A DNA stretch of 64,000 bases from VXOI01 sp965261945 (GCA_965261945.1 CBDHEF010000001.1:124001-188000), one strand, 5' to 3'; positions 1 through 8,311 are shown, counted from the stretch's first letter. The notes: generated by a model not told the origin, from the sequence alone. Program-made: numbers and translations.

Positions 1-440
1 TCCCGGTCAGCGTTCCCGCCGAGCTTCACGCCGTTGTGTTCATCCCCGAGACTCGCATTGCCACCGCGGACGCCCGCGCCGTGCTGCCGCAGCAGTTGCC
101 CGTAGCCGATGCCGTCCACAACATGGCCCGCGTCGCCCTGCTAGTGGCCGGCATGGCCACCAACCACCCGGAATACCTGGCCGTAGCCACCCAGGACAAG
201 CTGCATCAGCCCTACCGCCAGCCCCTCTTCCCGGCGATGAAGCTGCTGCTGAAGGCGGCGATGGACGCCGGGGCGCTGGGTTCCTTCCTCTCCGGCAGCG
301 GCTCCACCGTACTGGCCCTGACCCAGGGCCGCGAGATGACCGTAGCCTACGAGATGGCCGAAGCCGCCCGGCAGGCGTCGGTCGAGGGCACGGTGAAAGT
401 AACCCAGCCTACCGCGTTGGGGGCGCATCTGGTATCGTAA
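1..440 (+). CDS. thrB: Homoserine kinase, C-terminal part (5' end outside window)
   Basis: The reading frame is open from base 3, so the gene starts before the window; a GTG at 36 is internal. The visible 146 residues fit the second half of a GHMP-family homoserine kinase, which phosphorylates L-homoserine with ATP on the route to threonine. Seen: a family-like strand PVSVPAELHAVVFIPE, an alanine-rich helix, and the late glycine-rich loop SGSGSTVLAL that shapes the GHMP active site. The C-terminus (GAHLVS) is intact. lysC lies 0.5 kb downstream on the same strand, which supports an aspartate-family amino-acid cluster. The N-terminal ATP-binding motif cannot be seen. Confidence 0.85.
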   Translation, partial: PVSVPAELHAVVFIPETRIATADARAVLPQQLPVADAVHNMARVALLVAGMATNHPEYLAVATQDKLHQPYRQPLFPAMKLLLKAAMDAGALGSFLSGSGSTVLALTQGREMTVAYEMAEAARQASVEGTVKVTQPTALGAHLVS

Positions 441-469
441 TAGGGGGAGTTGTTCTCAAGGAGAGCGTT

Positions 470-841
470 GTGGGCCTATTCAGTGTAACTATAGAGGTCG
501 GCAATCTTGGTGGAGGAGATCTGGTCGAAGTGTCGGCGTTGGTTGATACCGGTGCCTTGCACACGGTATTGCCGGAATCTCTGCTGACGCAGTTGAATAT
601 CCATCCCATTGTGGAACGATCTTTCAGGTTTGCAGATGGCTATGAAGAGGTACTTGGCGTAGGGCAGGTTCTTATCGCCTTGCAGGGCGAGGAATGGGCT
701 TGCCCGGTTATCTTCGGTCACGAGGGAAAATATCTGATGGGAGCGACCACGCTTGAAGCCTTCGACTTGGGGGTAGATCCATCTAACAAAGAGTTGGTTC
801 CTTTCATACACCCCGAGAGACCTTATCTGAATGGCCGCTAA
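470..841 (+). CDS. Small clan AA (retropepsin-like) aspartic protease homologue
   Basis: A 123-residue protein with a GTG start preceded by AAGGAG. The catalytic-type motif LVDTGALHTVLP lies near residues 26-37, followed by a beta-rich domain and the motif LMGATTLEAFDLGVD near the C-terminus. This is the layout of small single-domain bacterial aspartic protease homologues, which would work as dimers because each chain supplies one Asp-Thr-Gly. A second member with the same pattern lies at 26397-26750. The substrate is unknown. It sits between thrB and lysC with no obvious metabolic link, so it looks like a small accessory gene inserted in the cluster. Confidence 0.7.
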   Translation: MGLFSVTIEVGNLGGGDLVEVSALVDTGALHTVLPESLLTQLNIHPIVERSFRFADGYEEVLGVGQVLIALQGEEWACPVIFGHEGKYLMGATTLEAFDLGVDPSNKELVPFIHPERPYLNGR

Positions 842-927
842 GCGATCTGGTTAGTCAGACAGTATGCCGACCTGAAAAGAATGCTGAGCCTTTCGACTCG
901 AATTACCCAGTTAGAGACAAAACCAGA

Positions 928-2256
928 ATGCCCCTGGTAGTCCAAAAATACGGCGGCTCCTCCGTGGCCGACGCGGAGAAAATCCTCAGCGTCGCCCGGC
1001 GCATCGGCGTGGTGCGGCAGGCGGGGGTGGACGTGGTGGCCGTCGTGTCGGCGATGGGCGACACCACCGACGAGCTTATCGAGCTGGCCCACACCGTTTC
1101 CCGCGAACCCCACGCCCGCGAGATGGACCTGCTGCTCTCCACCGGCGAGCTGGTATCCTGCACGTTGCTGACCATGGCCCTGCGGGATCTGGGACACGAG
1201 GCCATCAGCCTCAGCGGCCCGCAGGCGGGCATCCGCACCGATACCAGCTTCGGACGCGCCCGCATCAGCCGCATCGAGCCGGGCCGGGTGCGCCGCGAGC
1301 TGGACGCCGGCCGCATCGTGGTGGTCGCCGGGTTCCAGGGCATTACCGCCGAAGACGACATAACGACGCTGGGCCGGGGAGGCTCCGACACCACCGCCGT
1401 CGCCATCGCCGCCGCCCTGAAGGCCGACCGCTGCGAAATCTACACCGACGTCGAGGGCATCTACACCGCCGACCCCCGCATCGTCCCCGACGCCCGCAAA
1501 CTGGACGAGGTGGGCTACGAGGAGATGCTGGAACTTGCCAGCCAGGGAGCCAAGATGCACCCCCGCTCCATCGAGTTGGGCGGCGTCTACCGCGTCCCCA
1601 TCTACGTCGCGTCCAGCTTCAGCGACGCCCCCGGCACGCTGATTCACGCCGCCGGCGGGCCTTCCGACGCCTTTGTGGAACCGCCCGCTCTTGAGGACTA
1701 TCAGGAAGATGATCAGGCCGAATTGAAAGCAGATAACAACCCGCCTGACGAGAATCAGATGGAAGACAGAATCAAGGTAACCGGCATCGCCTACAACGCC
1801 AACGTGGCCAAGATTACGGTGCAGAGAGTGCCTGACCGCCCCGGCCTGGCCGCCGCGCTGTTCGAGCCGCTGGCCGATGCGTCCATCAGCGTGGACACCA
1901 TCGTACAGAACACCGGCCCCGTCACCGGAGAAAACGCGGGGGCCACCGACATCAGCTTCACCGTCAACCGCACCGACCTGACCGTTGCCGTGCGCCTGGT
2001 GGAGTCCATGGCGCCGCAGCTCGGCGCTTCCGGCGTGGTCAGCGCCACCGGGCTGGCCTCCGTCAGCATCGTCGGCTCCGGGATGCAGAACACGCCGGGC
2101 TACGCCTCCCGGATGTTCCGCCTGCTGGCCAACGGCAGCGTCAACATAGACATGATTACCACGTCCGAAATTCGCATATCCTGTATAATCAGCGAAGAAC
2201 AGGGACGCGACGCCGTGCGCCTGCTGCACGAGGGATTCCAACTCGACCGGGAATGA
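928..2256 (+). CDS. lysC: Aspartate kinase
   Basis: 442 residues. Catalyses ATP-dependent phosphorylation of L-aspartate, the first step to lysine, threonine and methionine. The N-terminus carries the kinase motif VQKYGGSSVADAEKI (residues 4-18), and the amino-acid kinase fold continues to about residue 250 (TTLGRGGSDTTAV near 150). After a hydrophilic, acidic linker (about 252-276) come two ACT regulatory domains, with motifs VPDRPGLAAALFEPLA and SIVGSGMQNTPGYASRMF. The ACT pair suggests feedback control by lysine and/or threonine. The ATG start has only a weak GAGA upstream. Neighbouring thrB supports the pathway role. Confidence 0.95.
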   Translation: MPLVVQKYGGSSVADAEKILSVARRIGVVRQAGVDVVAVVSAMGDTTDELIELAHTVSREPHAREMDLLLSTGELVSCTLLTMALRDLGHEAISLSGPQAGIRTDTSFGRARISRIEPGRVRRELDAGRIVVVAGFQGITAEDDITTLGRGGSDTTAVAIAAALKADRCEIYTDVEGIYTADPRIVPDARKLDEVGYEEMLELASQGAKMHPRSIELGGVYRVPIYVASSFSDAPGTLIHAAGGPSDAFVEPPALEDYQEDDQAELKADNNPPDENQMEDRIKVTGIAYNANVAKITVQRVPDRPGLAAALFEPLADASISVDTIVQNTGPVTGENAGATDISFTVNRTDLTVAVRLVESMAPQLGASGVVSATGLASVSIVGSGMQNTPGYASRMFRLLANGSVNIDMITTSEIRISCIISEEQGRDAVRLLHEGFQLDRE

Positions 2257-2359
2257 GGCGTTTCCTTCTTCCGCTCCTCCGGGGAGAGGGCCAGGGCGAG
2301 AGTATCGTTCCCTCGCGTTTGGAAACCATCGGATTTGGAAGAGACGCCCTCACCCCTAA

Positions 2360-2380
2360 CCCTCTCCCATAGGGAGAGGG
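2360..2380. repeat. CCCTCTCCC...GGGAGAGGG palindromic repeat
   Basis: Nine-base perfect arms with a 3-base loop in the lysC-glycosyltransferase gap. The same C/T-rich palindrome, with neighbouring 'cccta acc' or 'agggtgagg' text, recurs in many gaps of this window (for example 4192, 19651, 23571, 29766, 63052). It behaves like an interspersed REP-like element. A degenerate half lies just upstream at about 2270-2290. Confidence 0.7.
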
Positions 2381-2406
2381 GATTTTAGTAAGGCCCAAGC
2401 GAAAGC

Positions 2407-3150
2407 ATGAGCCAGATACCGCCTTCCGCTCCCGCCGCTCCCCACCTCTCCGTTGTCATCCCGGCGTACAACGAGGAAATCCGCATTTCCCGCACCATCT
2501 GCGAGGTTGTCTCCTATCTCAGTGTCCAGCCATACGAGTGGGAGATAATCGTGGCCGACGACGGCAGTAGCGACGCCACCGCCCAGCTCACGCTGGAAGC
2601 CGCCGCCGGCGACCCGCGGGTGCGCGTGCTGCCCCTGTCCCACGGCGGTAAGGGCTGGGCCGTGCGGTACGGGATGCTGGCGGCTCGCGGCGAGTTCCGC
2701 CTGCTGTGCGATGCCGACCTGTCGGTGCCCATCGCGCAGGTGGAGCGGCTGCTGCCCCCCGCTGCCGACGTGGACGTGGCCGTTGGCTCGCGGGAGGCCC
2801 CCGGCGCGGCCCGCTATGGGGAGCCGGGCCGCCGCCACCTGATGGGCCGGGTCTACAACGCCTTGGCCCGCCAACTGGCCGCCCCCGGTCTGGCCGACAC
2901 CCAATGCGGTTTCAAGTGCTTCCGGGCCATCGCCGCCGTCCGGCTGTTTGGCCGGTCAACGGTAAACGGCTTCTCCTACGATGTCGAAGTTCTCCATCTC
3001 GCCCGCCGCTCCGGGATGGCCGTGGCCGAAATTGGCATCGACTGGCATTACCGGGAACACAGCAAGGTTCGGCCCTTTCGCGACGCCTTTTCGATGACAC
3101 TGGATTTGTTGCGTATCAGGTGGCGGCACCGGGGATATTCCGGGAGCTGA
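2407..3150 (+). CDS. Glycosyltransferase family 2, dolichyl-phosphate glucosyltransferase-like
   Basis: 247 residues. The GT-A fold is seen as VVIPAYNEEIRI (about residues 17-28), the nucleotide-binding DDGSSD, and the metal-binding DADLSVP. The later signature DTQCGFKCFRA and the terminal WHYREHSKVRPFRDA match the GT2 group that transfers glucose or mannose from a nucleotide sugar to a polyprenyl phosphate. No transmembrane tail is present, so it is probably peripheral to the inner membrane. The start ATG lacks a strong ribosome site; the upstream gap holds a palindromic repeat. Exact sugar and acceptor cannot be read from the sequence. Confidence 0.85.
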   Translation: MSQIPPSAPAAPHLSVVIPAYNEEIRISRTICEVVSYLSVQPYEWEIIVADDGSSDATAQLTLEAAAGDPRVRVLPLSHGGKGWAVRYGMLAARGEFRLLCDADLSVPIAQVERLLPPAADVDVAVGSREAPGAARYGEPGRRHLMGRVYNALARQLAAPGLADTQCGFKCFRAIAAVRLFGRSTVNGFSYDVEVLHLARRSGMAVAEIGIDWHYREHSKVRPFRDAFSMTLDLLRIRWRHRGYSGS

Positions 3151-3224
3151 ATTCCGCCTGCCGCGTTCCGGGCCTCCGGCGAAAACCGGCTTCTAAATTC
3201 CCTGAATACAGCCTGAATTTGCCA

Positions 3225-3252
3225 TTGACCAATGGCCCGGTATTGGTATATC
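3225..3252 (+). promoter_or_regulatory. Candidate sigma-70 promoter for the TPR gene
   Basis: TTGACC (3225-3230), a 16-base spacer, then TATATC (3247-3252). It lies in the 220-bp gap before the TPR gene and would give a leader of roughly 115 bases. The rest of the gap shows no gene. Confidence 0.5.
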
Positions 3253-3373
3253 TGTTTACGCACAACGAAAGGATACTCAGGCGCCGTGAGAGACGCGGTC
3301 CAGTTGCGCCGGGAGGAGGCGCAGCCAAGGCCGTTATTTTTCAGCCGGGCGCCGCAATGATGGAAGGAACGCG

Positions 3374-4051
3374 ATGAGTTCGGAAATTCCCGCCGCCGCC
3401 AGGGGAGCGAAATTCAGGAAAGACCTGGACCGCGAAGCGGTTGGCTTGGCGCTCAATGGTGAATGGGAGCGGGCCATCGAGGTGAACCGCGCCATATTGG
3501 AGTTGTTCGCCGAGGACGTTGAGGCCATGAACCGGCTGGCCAAGGCTCTGATCGAGCTGGGTAGCTACGCAGAGGCCGGCGACGTTGTGGACCGCGTTTG
3601 CAGCATCGCGCCCTACAACAACATCGCCCGCAGGAACCGCGCCCGCCTGGAGCAGATGCGCGGCAGCAACGCCGCCGCCACCCGTCACGCCCGCCGGTCC
3701 ACGGGCGCGCCCCAGTTGTTTATCGGGGAGAGTGGGAAGTCGGCCACCACCGTCTTGCGCCACACCCCCCGCCTCCTGTCCCTGGCTCTGGTCTCGCCGG
3801 GCGACCCGGTGACCCTGGTCATAGAGCATCACGGGATAAGCGTTTACGCCGACGACGGCCAGTATCTCGGCCAGGTCGAAACCCGGCTGGGCCACCGCCT
3901 GAGCCGTCTCATCGAGGGTGGCAACACCTACGCCGCCGCCATTCTCGGGGTAAGTGGCGAGGGCATCAGCGTCGTAATCCACGAGACCTCGCGCCACCGC
4001 AGCCTCCAGAATGTCGCGTTCCTTCACAACCCGCGCCGCTCCGCCGCCTGA
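3374..4051 (+). CDS. TPR-repeat protein; acidic C-terminal tail lies in the next frame
   Basis: 225 residues as read, ATG preceded by GGAAGG. Residues about 20-95 form one or two TPR-like helical pairs (EWERAIEVNRAILELFAEDVE, SYAEAGDVVDRV). Residues 110-215 are a beta-rich domain of unknown function. The frame stops at 4051, but from about 4030 the +1 frame reads an Asp/Glu-rich tail to a TAG at 4179-4181 (segments DDDPADALATDEEAADEEED and VIDEEELQAAWSENE). An acidic tail after this fold looks natural, so the stop probably results from a one-base frameshift, real or from sequencing. Function unknown. Confidence 0.6.
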   Translation: MSSEIPAAARGAKFRKDLDREAVGLALNGEWERAIEVNRAILELFAEDVEAMNRLAKALIELGSYAEAGDVVDRVCSIAPYNNIARRNRARLEQMRGSNAAATRHARRSTGAPQLFIGESGKSATTVLRHTPRLLSLALVSPGDPVTLVIEHHGISVYADDGQYLGQVETRLGHRLSRLIEGGNTYAAAILGVSGEGISVVIHETSRHRSLQNVAFLHNPRRSAA

Positions 4052-4181
4052 GAAGCGCCGTGCGCGGGACGACGACCCGGCTGACGCGCTGGCAACCGAT
4101 GAGGAAGCCGCCGACGAGGAAGAGGACGAAGGCGTCATAGACGAAGAGGAATTGCAGGCCGCCTGGAGCGAGAACGAGTAG
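4030..4181 (+). other. Frameshifted acidic C-terminal tail of the TPR protein
   Basis: About 50 codons in the frame +1 to the preceding gene, starting near the codons for PPPEKRRARDDD and ending with SENE and a TAG. Composition is nearly all Asp, Glu and Ala, unlike random out-of-frame translation here, which is Arg/Pro/Gly rich. It has no start codon of its own, so it should belong to the 3374 gene. Confidence 0.5.
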
Positions 4182-4191
4182 GTCCCGAAGT

Positions 4192-4268
4192 CCCCTCTCG
4201 CTTTGGGAGAGGGGCAGGGCGAGGGCATACCCCGGCTCCTGCATCCCCTTCTCGCTCTGGGAGAGGGC
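4192..4268. repeat. Two copies of the CCCTCTC/GAGAGGG palindrome
   Basis: The first copy (about 4192-4214) has arms CCCCTCTC and GAGAGGGG. The second (about 4243-4268) is less exact. They fill the gap between the convergent TPR gene and speE and belong to the same family as the repeat at 2360. Confidence 0.6.
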
Positions 4269-4301
4269 TGGAGGGCCGGGATGAGGGTGAACCCCGGCCA
4301 G

Positions 4302-5213
4302 CTATACCATAAAGACCGGATGGTCGTCCCGGTTGATCCGCGTCTCGCTTTCAATGCCCTGGCGCAGGAACTTGGGCAGCGCAAACATCCCCCGGTGCGT
4401 CTCGCCGTCGTAATGCCGCAGATTCTTGCTGATGCGCCGGGCGATGGCCGGGTCCAACTCGTCGTCCGTCGGCTGCGTCAGGGGTGAATCGGAGGCGATG
4501 GTGAACCCCCACAGCGTCTGAAAGGCCGGGACGTGGACCTGCGCCGCCGCGGCGTGGGTGAATACCTCGCTGAGGGTTTGGTAGATGGTGGTGAAACATT
4601 CATGGTGGTTGGGAAGTCCCGCCGGCCCGGACTGCGTTACCAGCACACCCCCCGGATTCAGCCGCGACTTGGCGATGCGGTAGAATTCGTCGGTGTACAG
4701 CAGATAGGCCGTGCCTTCCTCCAGCGGGTCCACCAAGTCCAGGATTATCACATCGAACCCGTCGCCCTCTGATTGCAGATAGGCCCGAGCGTCCTGGTGC
4801 AACAGGGTGACGCGCGGGTCGTCGAAGCTGCCCTGGTGGTGGTTGGGCAGATGGGCGCGGCAAAGCTCGACGACTTCCTGGTCCAGGTCAATCATCGTCA
4901 CGCTTTCTACGGAGCGGTGGGCCAGCGCTTCCCGCAACGTGCCGCCCTCGCCCCCGCCGCCGATGAACACGGACCTGGGGCCGGGGTGGAACAGCATCGC
5001 CGGATGCACCAGCGATTCGTGATAGATAAACTCGTCCGACTCGGTGGACTGCGTTTTCCCGTCCAGGACAAGACTGCGCCCGAACACGCACGAATCCAGG
5101 ACCTCTACCTTCTGATAGGCGGTGGTCCCGGAATATAACACTGCCCGCAGCCGCAGCAACACGGCCAGGTCGGGGGAAACGCTTTCGGCGTACCAGTTAC
5201 CCGTTAATTCCAT
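4302..5213 (-). CDS. speE: Polyamine aminopropyltransferase (spermidine synthase)
   Basis: 303 residues. Transfers the aminopropyl group from decarboxylated AdoMet to putrescine or a longer polyamine. Seen: the N-terminal beta domain with YQKVEVLDS and LVLDGKTQSTESDEFIYHE, the AdoMet-site glycine loop FIGGGGEGGTLREAL, the acidic VTMIDLDQEVVELC, and the gate-region motif DVIILDLVDPLEE. It starts 11 bases after the stop of speD, which makes the substrate, so the pair is an operon. DLVDP differs from the more usual D-x-TDP, so it may prefer a thermospermine or agmatine-type acceptor; that is an inference. Confidence 0.9.
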   Translation of the reverse strand: MELTGNWYAESVSPDLAVLLRLRAVLYSGTTAYQKVEVLDSCVFGRSLVLDGKTQSTESDEFIYHESLVHPAMLFHPGPRSVFIGGGGEGGTLREALAHRSVESVTMIDLDQEVVELCRAHLPNHHQGSFDDPRVTLLHQDARAYLQSEGDGFDVIILDLVDPLEEGTAYLLYTDEFYRIAKSRLNPGGVLVTQSGPAGLPNHHECFTTIYQTLSEVFTHAAAAQVHVPAFQTLWGFTIASDSPLTQPTDDELDPAIARRISKNLRHYDGETHRGMFALPKFLRQGIESETRINRDDHPVFMV

Positions 5214-5224
5214 AAGTCGAGGAC

Positions 5225-5590
5225 TCAGCCTGAAACTGGCTGAGCTATCAATCCCCGTTCGATCTCCTTGATTTCGGCATCCCCCGACTCCAACTGCTCC
5301 GCCAGCCGCTTAGCCGCTTCTCTTGGCAGGAAAGACGAGCCGCAGGAAAAGATGTCGGCCGCGGCATAGCCATATTCCGGCCACGTGTGTATGGAAATGT
5401 GAGACTCGGCGATGGCCAGAATTCCGGTAACGCCCTGGGGGCTGAAGCGGTGAAAGGATTCTCCGACGACTGTAGCGCCGACGTCATTGGCGGCCGTCAG
5501 CATCGCCTGACGTATGTAATTGAGGTCGTTGAGCAGGGTGGGGTTACAGTCCCTTAGTTCCAGCAGAACATGAAAGCCTAGAATCGTCAA
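5225..5590 (-). CDS. speD: S-adenosylmethionine decarboxylase proenzyme
   Basis: 121 residues, the normal size of the small prokaryotic class. The autocatalytic site is visible as AESHISIHTWPEYGYAAADI: cleavage before the Ser after Glu creates the pyruvoyl group, and the following His and Cys (FSCGS) are the family's catalytic residues. It supplies decarboxylated AdoMet to the adjacent SpeE. The start is TTG, chosen because it has a strong GGGAGGG about nine bases upstream. A promoter lies further upstream (5663-5691). Confidence 0.93.
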   Translation of the reverse strand: MTILGFHVLLELRDCNPTLLNDLNYIRQAMLTAANDVGATVVGESFHRFSPQGVTGILAIAESHISIHTWPEYGYAAADIFSCGSSFLPREAAKRLAEQLESGDAEIKEIERGLIAQPVSG

Positions 5591-5662
5591 TCCACAGGCC
5601 CTCCCTTTATGTCATGGGTCGATGTCGCTCCTTATTGGGCTGATGCTGGGCGACAGTGTGTA

Positions 5663-5691
5663 ATTCTATATTGGTGGCAAGCGGTAATCAA
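5663..5691 (-). promoter_or_regulatory. Candidate sigma-70 promoter for speD-speE
   Basis: Read on the minus strand: TTGATT (5691-5686), 17-base spacer, TAGAAT (5668-5663). Placed about 70 bases upstream of the speD TTG start. Confidence 0.5.
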
Positions 5692-5715
5692 TACCCATGT
5701 TATGTTTGCTTGACC

Positions 5716-5757
5716 TGAAAAAAGGGTCTGCCGGGACGATACTTCGCCCCGGCAGAC
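5716..5757 (-). terminator. Intrinsic terminator after the DapA-MfnB-TusA fusion gene
   Basis: On the minus strand a hairpin with arms GTCTGCCGGG and CCCGGCAGAC (5757-5726) is followed by CCCTTTTTTC. It lies 15 bases past the stop of the 5772-7871 gene and so separates it from speD. Confidence 0.8.
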
Positions 5758-5771
5758 GTCAACTCGCGGAT

Positions 5772-7871
5772 TTACGGCTGTATCAATACTCGGACGGCCC
5801 CGTCGGGGTCCTTTCGCTGGGTCAGCAGCTTGTGGCCCGCCTGCTCCGTCCACAGGATAACGTCGTAGATATTCAGCGCGTCGGCCAGGATGGCCTCGAC
5901 GAAGGACTCCCGGTCCTGCTCCATCTGGTGCGCGAGGGCGGCGATGACCCCGGCGCAGCTCTTGCCGCGCCCGTCTATGACCACCCAGCCGCCGGACGAC
6001 GTGACCGGGACGGTATCGGCGTGAACGCTGACCTCGCCGCTCTTGCGCAGGTCGAGCTGCCGCTTGAACTCGGCCACGGCCTCCCAGGCCACGGCCCGGC
6101 CCCGGTCTCCGGAGGCGCACACCGCTCCGCGCACGCCCACGATGTCGGGGTTGATGCGGGCCAGCTCGTCCAGGTCGCTGATCTTCAGGTGGCCCGACAG
6201 CGCCGTGCTCAGGCCAAGCTCCTTGCCCTCCAGCACAATCCGGCGCAGAACCGGCTCGGGCATGAAGTCAAACAGGTTGCGCCCATCCTTGGTCAATGTG
6301 TCGAGAAGGAAGCCGTCGCAGTCGCCGTCCTTGGCCAACTGCACCATCAGGTGCGGGTCCAGCCCGCCCTCGTACATCTCGTTGTCGGCGAACAGTGAGC
6401 CGACGAGCTTGGTGTTGAAGCCGTCCAGGGCGCGGCGGGACTCCCGCAGCACTTCGGCAGCGGTGTCATAATCGGCGACACGGAACCCCACCTTGACGGA
6501 TGTGGCGTCCATCATGCCGGCGGCATAGACGGCCATCGCCACCGTGCCGGCCTGGTTGGGCACAACGCCCAGCGTCACGCTGACATGCTTCTCCACCGGG
6601 ATGATGCCGCGCACCTGGCGCACTGTACTGGGATGCCCGGAGCCGACCATCGCCTCTTGCAGATTCTTCACGTCCACCACATCCGCGCCGCCCTGTTCGG
6701 CCTCCAGGGCCTCGTCGACGTTCTGCACGCTGACCATCAGCAGCATCCCGGATGCGAAGTTGTCGTTGCCCGTTAGCCACGCCGTGCGCGATTGCGGGTC
6801 CGCCGGCCTGGCGTAGACCGGCCGGGGGCTGTGGGTTGGCCTTTCTTCGCTGCGGACTGTGCTGGTTTCTGGGCGAGTGAACTCAGGAACGCGGGGCTTC
6901 AGCGGCTCCAGCTCCTCCCTCAGTTGCGCCTTCTCGCCCTGAGTCATATCCAGCAGTGGCAGGCGTGGCGGCCCGGCGGCCATGCCCATCAGCTCGCCCC
7001 AGTACTTCACCAGCGACACAGGGAGAGCGCCGTTGTACTTGTCCACGGTGCGCGTCCACCAGGCGTCCGACAACTCATTGAGGCGGCGCAGGCGCTGGTC
7101 GTAGAACGCCTCGTCCAAGTCGCCCTTGCAGGCCCGCTCGATCCAGCGCACGTAGTTGTTGGCGCCGGGAACGTCGAAACGCCAGTCCGACGTATTGGCG
7201 AACATCACCTGCTGGTTGATGCCCAATTCCTGCCCCTTGAAGAAAATCCACTCGTCGGGGGTGCTGATTATGGACTCCTGTCCCAAGGTCAGGTGCGCCT
7301 CGATGGAGAGTTGCTGGTTGAAGCTGGCTTCCTTGACGCCCACCACGTTGGGGAGCTGGCACAGCCTCGCCAGCCCGTTGACGCTCATAGTGATGCCGAA
7401 CTGCGGCGAGTTGTAGAACATGATGCCCAGGTTGGTGTGCTCGGCCAGAAGCCGCACGTACTCCACCACCTGGTCTTCGGTCTTGGTCACCATATAGGGC
7501 GGCGCGACGATGAGCAGGTCATAGCCGCGGCCCTCGGCGTGGGCGGCCAGCGACAGCATCTCGGGCGCCGAGGTGTGGGTGACGTGGGCGCCGATGGGCC
7601 AGCTACCGTTCCCGGACAAATGTTGAGCTTCCTCGGCCACGGTGTCCATCACGTCCAGCCGTTCCTCGTGGGTCAGGCTCCAGAACTCACCCATGCCCCA
7701 GGCGCAGCCGGCCCCGGCGGTGCCCAGGCTGCGGATGTGGCGGATGTTGCGCCGCATCCCCTCCCGGTCAAAGCGGTTATCGGGGGTGAACGGCGTTATC
7801 AGCGTGGTCCACTGGCCCTTGAGGGTCTCCCAAGCCCACTCCTGGGCCTCGTGCTTCTTGTAAGTTGCCAT
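5772..7871 (-). CDS. Three-domain fusion: DapA-like aldolase, MfnB-like furan synthase, TusA-like domain
   Basis: 699 residues, ATG with GGAGAG upstream. Residues about 15-330 are a DHDPS/NAL-family TIM barrel: TTLITPFTPD, tyrosine in MFYNSP, Schiff-base lysine in VVGVKEAS. Residues about 375-610 match (5-formylfuran-3-yl)methyl phosphate synthase (MfnB): GADVVDVKN holds the expected active lysine and SVKVGF a second one. The last 75 residues (VVIDGRGKSCAGVIAAL, then LLTQRKDPDGAVRVLIQP) have a TusA/SirA fold pattern, with one Cys and CAGV instead of CPxP. Single MfnB enzymes condense two glyceraldehyde 3-phosphates into a furan. The fusion suggests a linked aldolase and furan pathway, but the product is unknown. 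It appears to be in an operon with the upstream PaREP1-like genes. Confidence 0.75.
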   Translation of the reverse strand: MATYKKHEAQEWAWETLKGQWTTLITPFTPDNRFDREGMRRNIRHIRSLGTAGAGCAWGMGEFWSLTHEERLDVMDTVAEEAQHLSGNGSWPIGAHVTHTSAPEMLSLAAHAEGRGYDLLIVAPPYMVTKTEDQVVEYVRLLAEHTNLGIMFYNSPQFGITMSVNGLARLCQLPNVVGVKEASFNQQLSIEAHLTLGQESIISTPDEWIFFKGQELGINQQVMFANTSDWRFDVPGANNYVRWIERACKGDLDEAFYDQRLRRLNELSDAWWTRTVDKYNGALPVSLVKYWGELMGMAAGPPRLPLLDMTQGEKAQLREELEPLKPRVPEFTRPETSTVRSEERPTHSPRPVYARPADPQSRTAWLTGNDNFASGMLLMVSVQNVDEALEAEQGGADVVDVKNLQEAMVGSGHPSTVRQVRGIIPVEKHVSVTLGVVPNQAGTVAMAVYAAGMMDATSVKVGFRVADYDTAAEVLRESRRALDGFNTKLVGSLFADNEMYEGGLDPHLMVQLAKDGDCDGFLLDTLTKDGRNLFDFMPEPVLRRIVLEGKELGLSTALSGHLKISDLDELARINPDIVGVRGAVCASGDRGRAVAWEAVAEFKRQLDLRKSGEVSVHADTVPVTSSGGWVVIDGRGKSCAGVIAALAHQMEQDRESFVEAILADALNIYDVILWTEQAGHKLLTQRKDPDGAVRVLIQP

Positions 7872-7906
7872 AATGCAGCTCTCCGCAATTGGATTGGGTG
7901 TGCTGA

Positions 7907-8311
7907 TCAGTTCTGGGATTCCGTCAGGTCGCTTGGAATCAAGCTGCTTACTGTATCTATTGTATACCTAACGACCGGGATGCCCGCTTCGAGGTCAATT
8001 CGTTCCACATCGACGTCGTAGAAGCCCTTGTGCAGAATCTCTGCCGAAAGGAATCCTCCGACCGTTTTCTGCGGGTCTTCCGTCTCATTGGATACATGAA
8101 TTGCGAAGTTCTTCAAGCGCCGGCGCCTCTGGACATCCACACCGCGAACTGTTGCCAGGGCATGGAAAATCTGGGTGACGCTGCCCCACAGCAGTTCCCC
8201 CGCCTTCGAGACTTCGTTCTTATCCAAAGCCTCCCGGCAGTTCTCGAAGTACTGTCTGGAATGCTCCAGATGCCTGCGGACTTTGGCTGCGGTCTCGGTT
8301 GTGGGTGTCAT
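7907..8311 (-). CDS. PaREP1/HEPN-like helical protein
   Basis: 134 residues, helical. The N-terminal block HSRQYFENCREALDKNEVSK followed by AGELLWGSVTQIFHAL matches the pattern of PaREP1-type HEPN proteins (a helix with 'A-x-L-x-K-N/G-D, K/A-SEKLWG'). It is paralogous to the next gene (8329-8739), which shares the block EALQKNEPGKAGEMLWGSIT, and more distantly to 30676-31092. Such proteins are thought to be HEPN-fold accessory proteins of unknown role. No RxxxxH ribonuclease motif is evident, so toxin activity is not supported. It lies 35 bases upstream of the fusion gene on the same strand. Confidence 0.6.
   Translation of the reverse strand: MTPTTETAAKVRRHLEHSRQYFENCREALDKNEVSKAGELLWGSVTQIFHALATVRGVDVQRRRRLKNFAIHVSNETEDPQKTVGGFLSAEILHKGFYDVDVERIDLEAGIPVVRYTIDTVSSLIPSDLTESQN

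Noticed and set aside
838..2241. Long minus-strand ORF of 467 codons opposite lysC
   Set aside because: Composition is Gly/Ala/Val/His rich, with no known motif; it mirrors the high-GC lysC gene.
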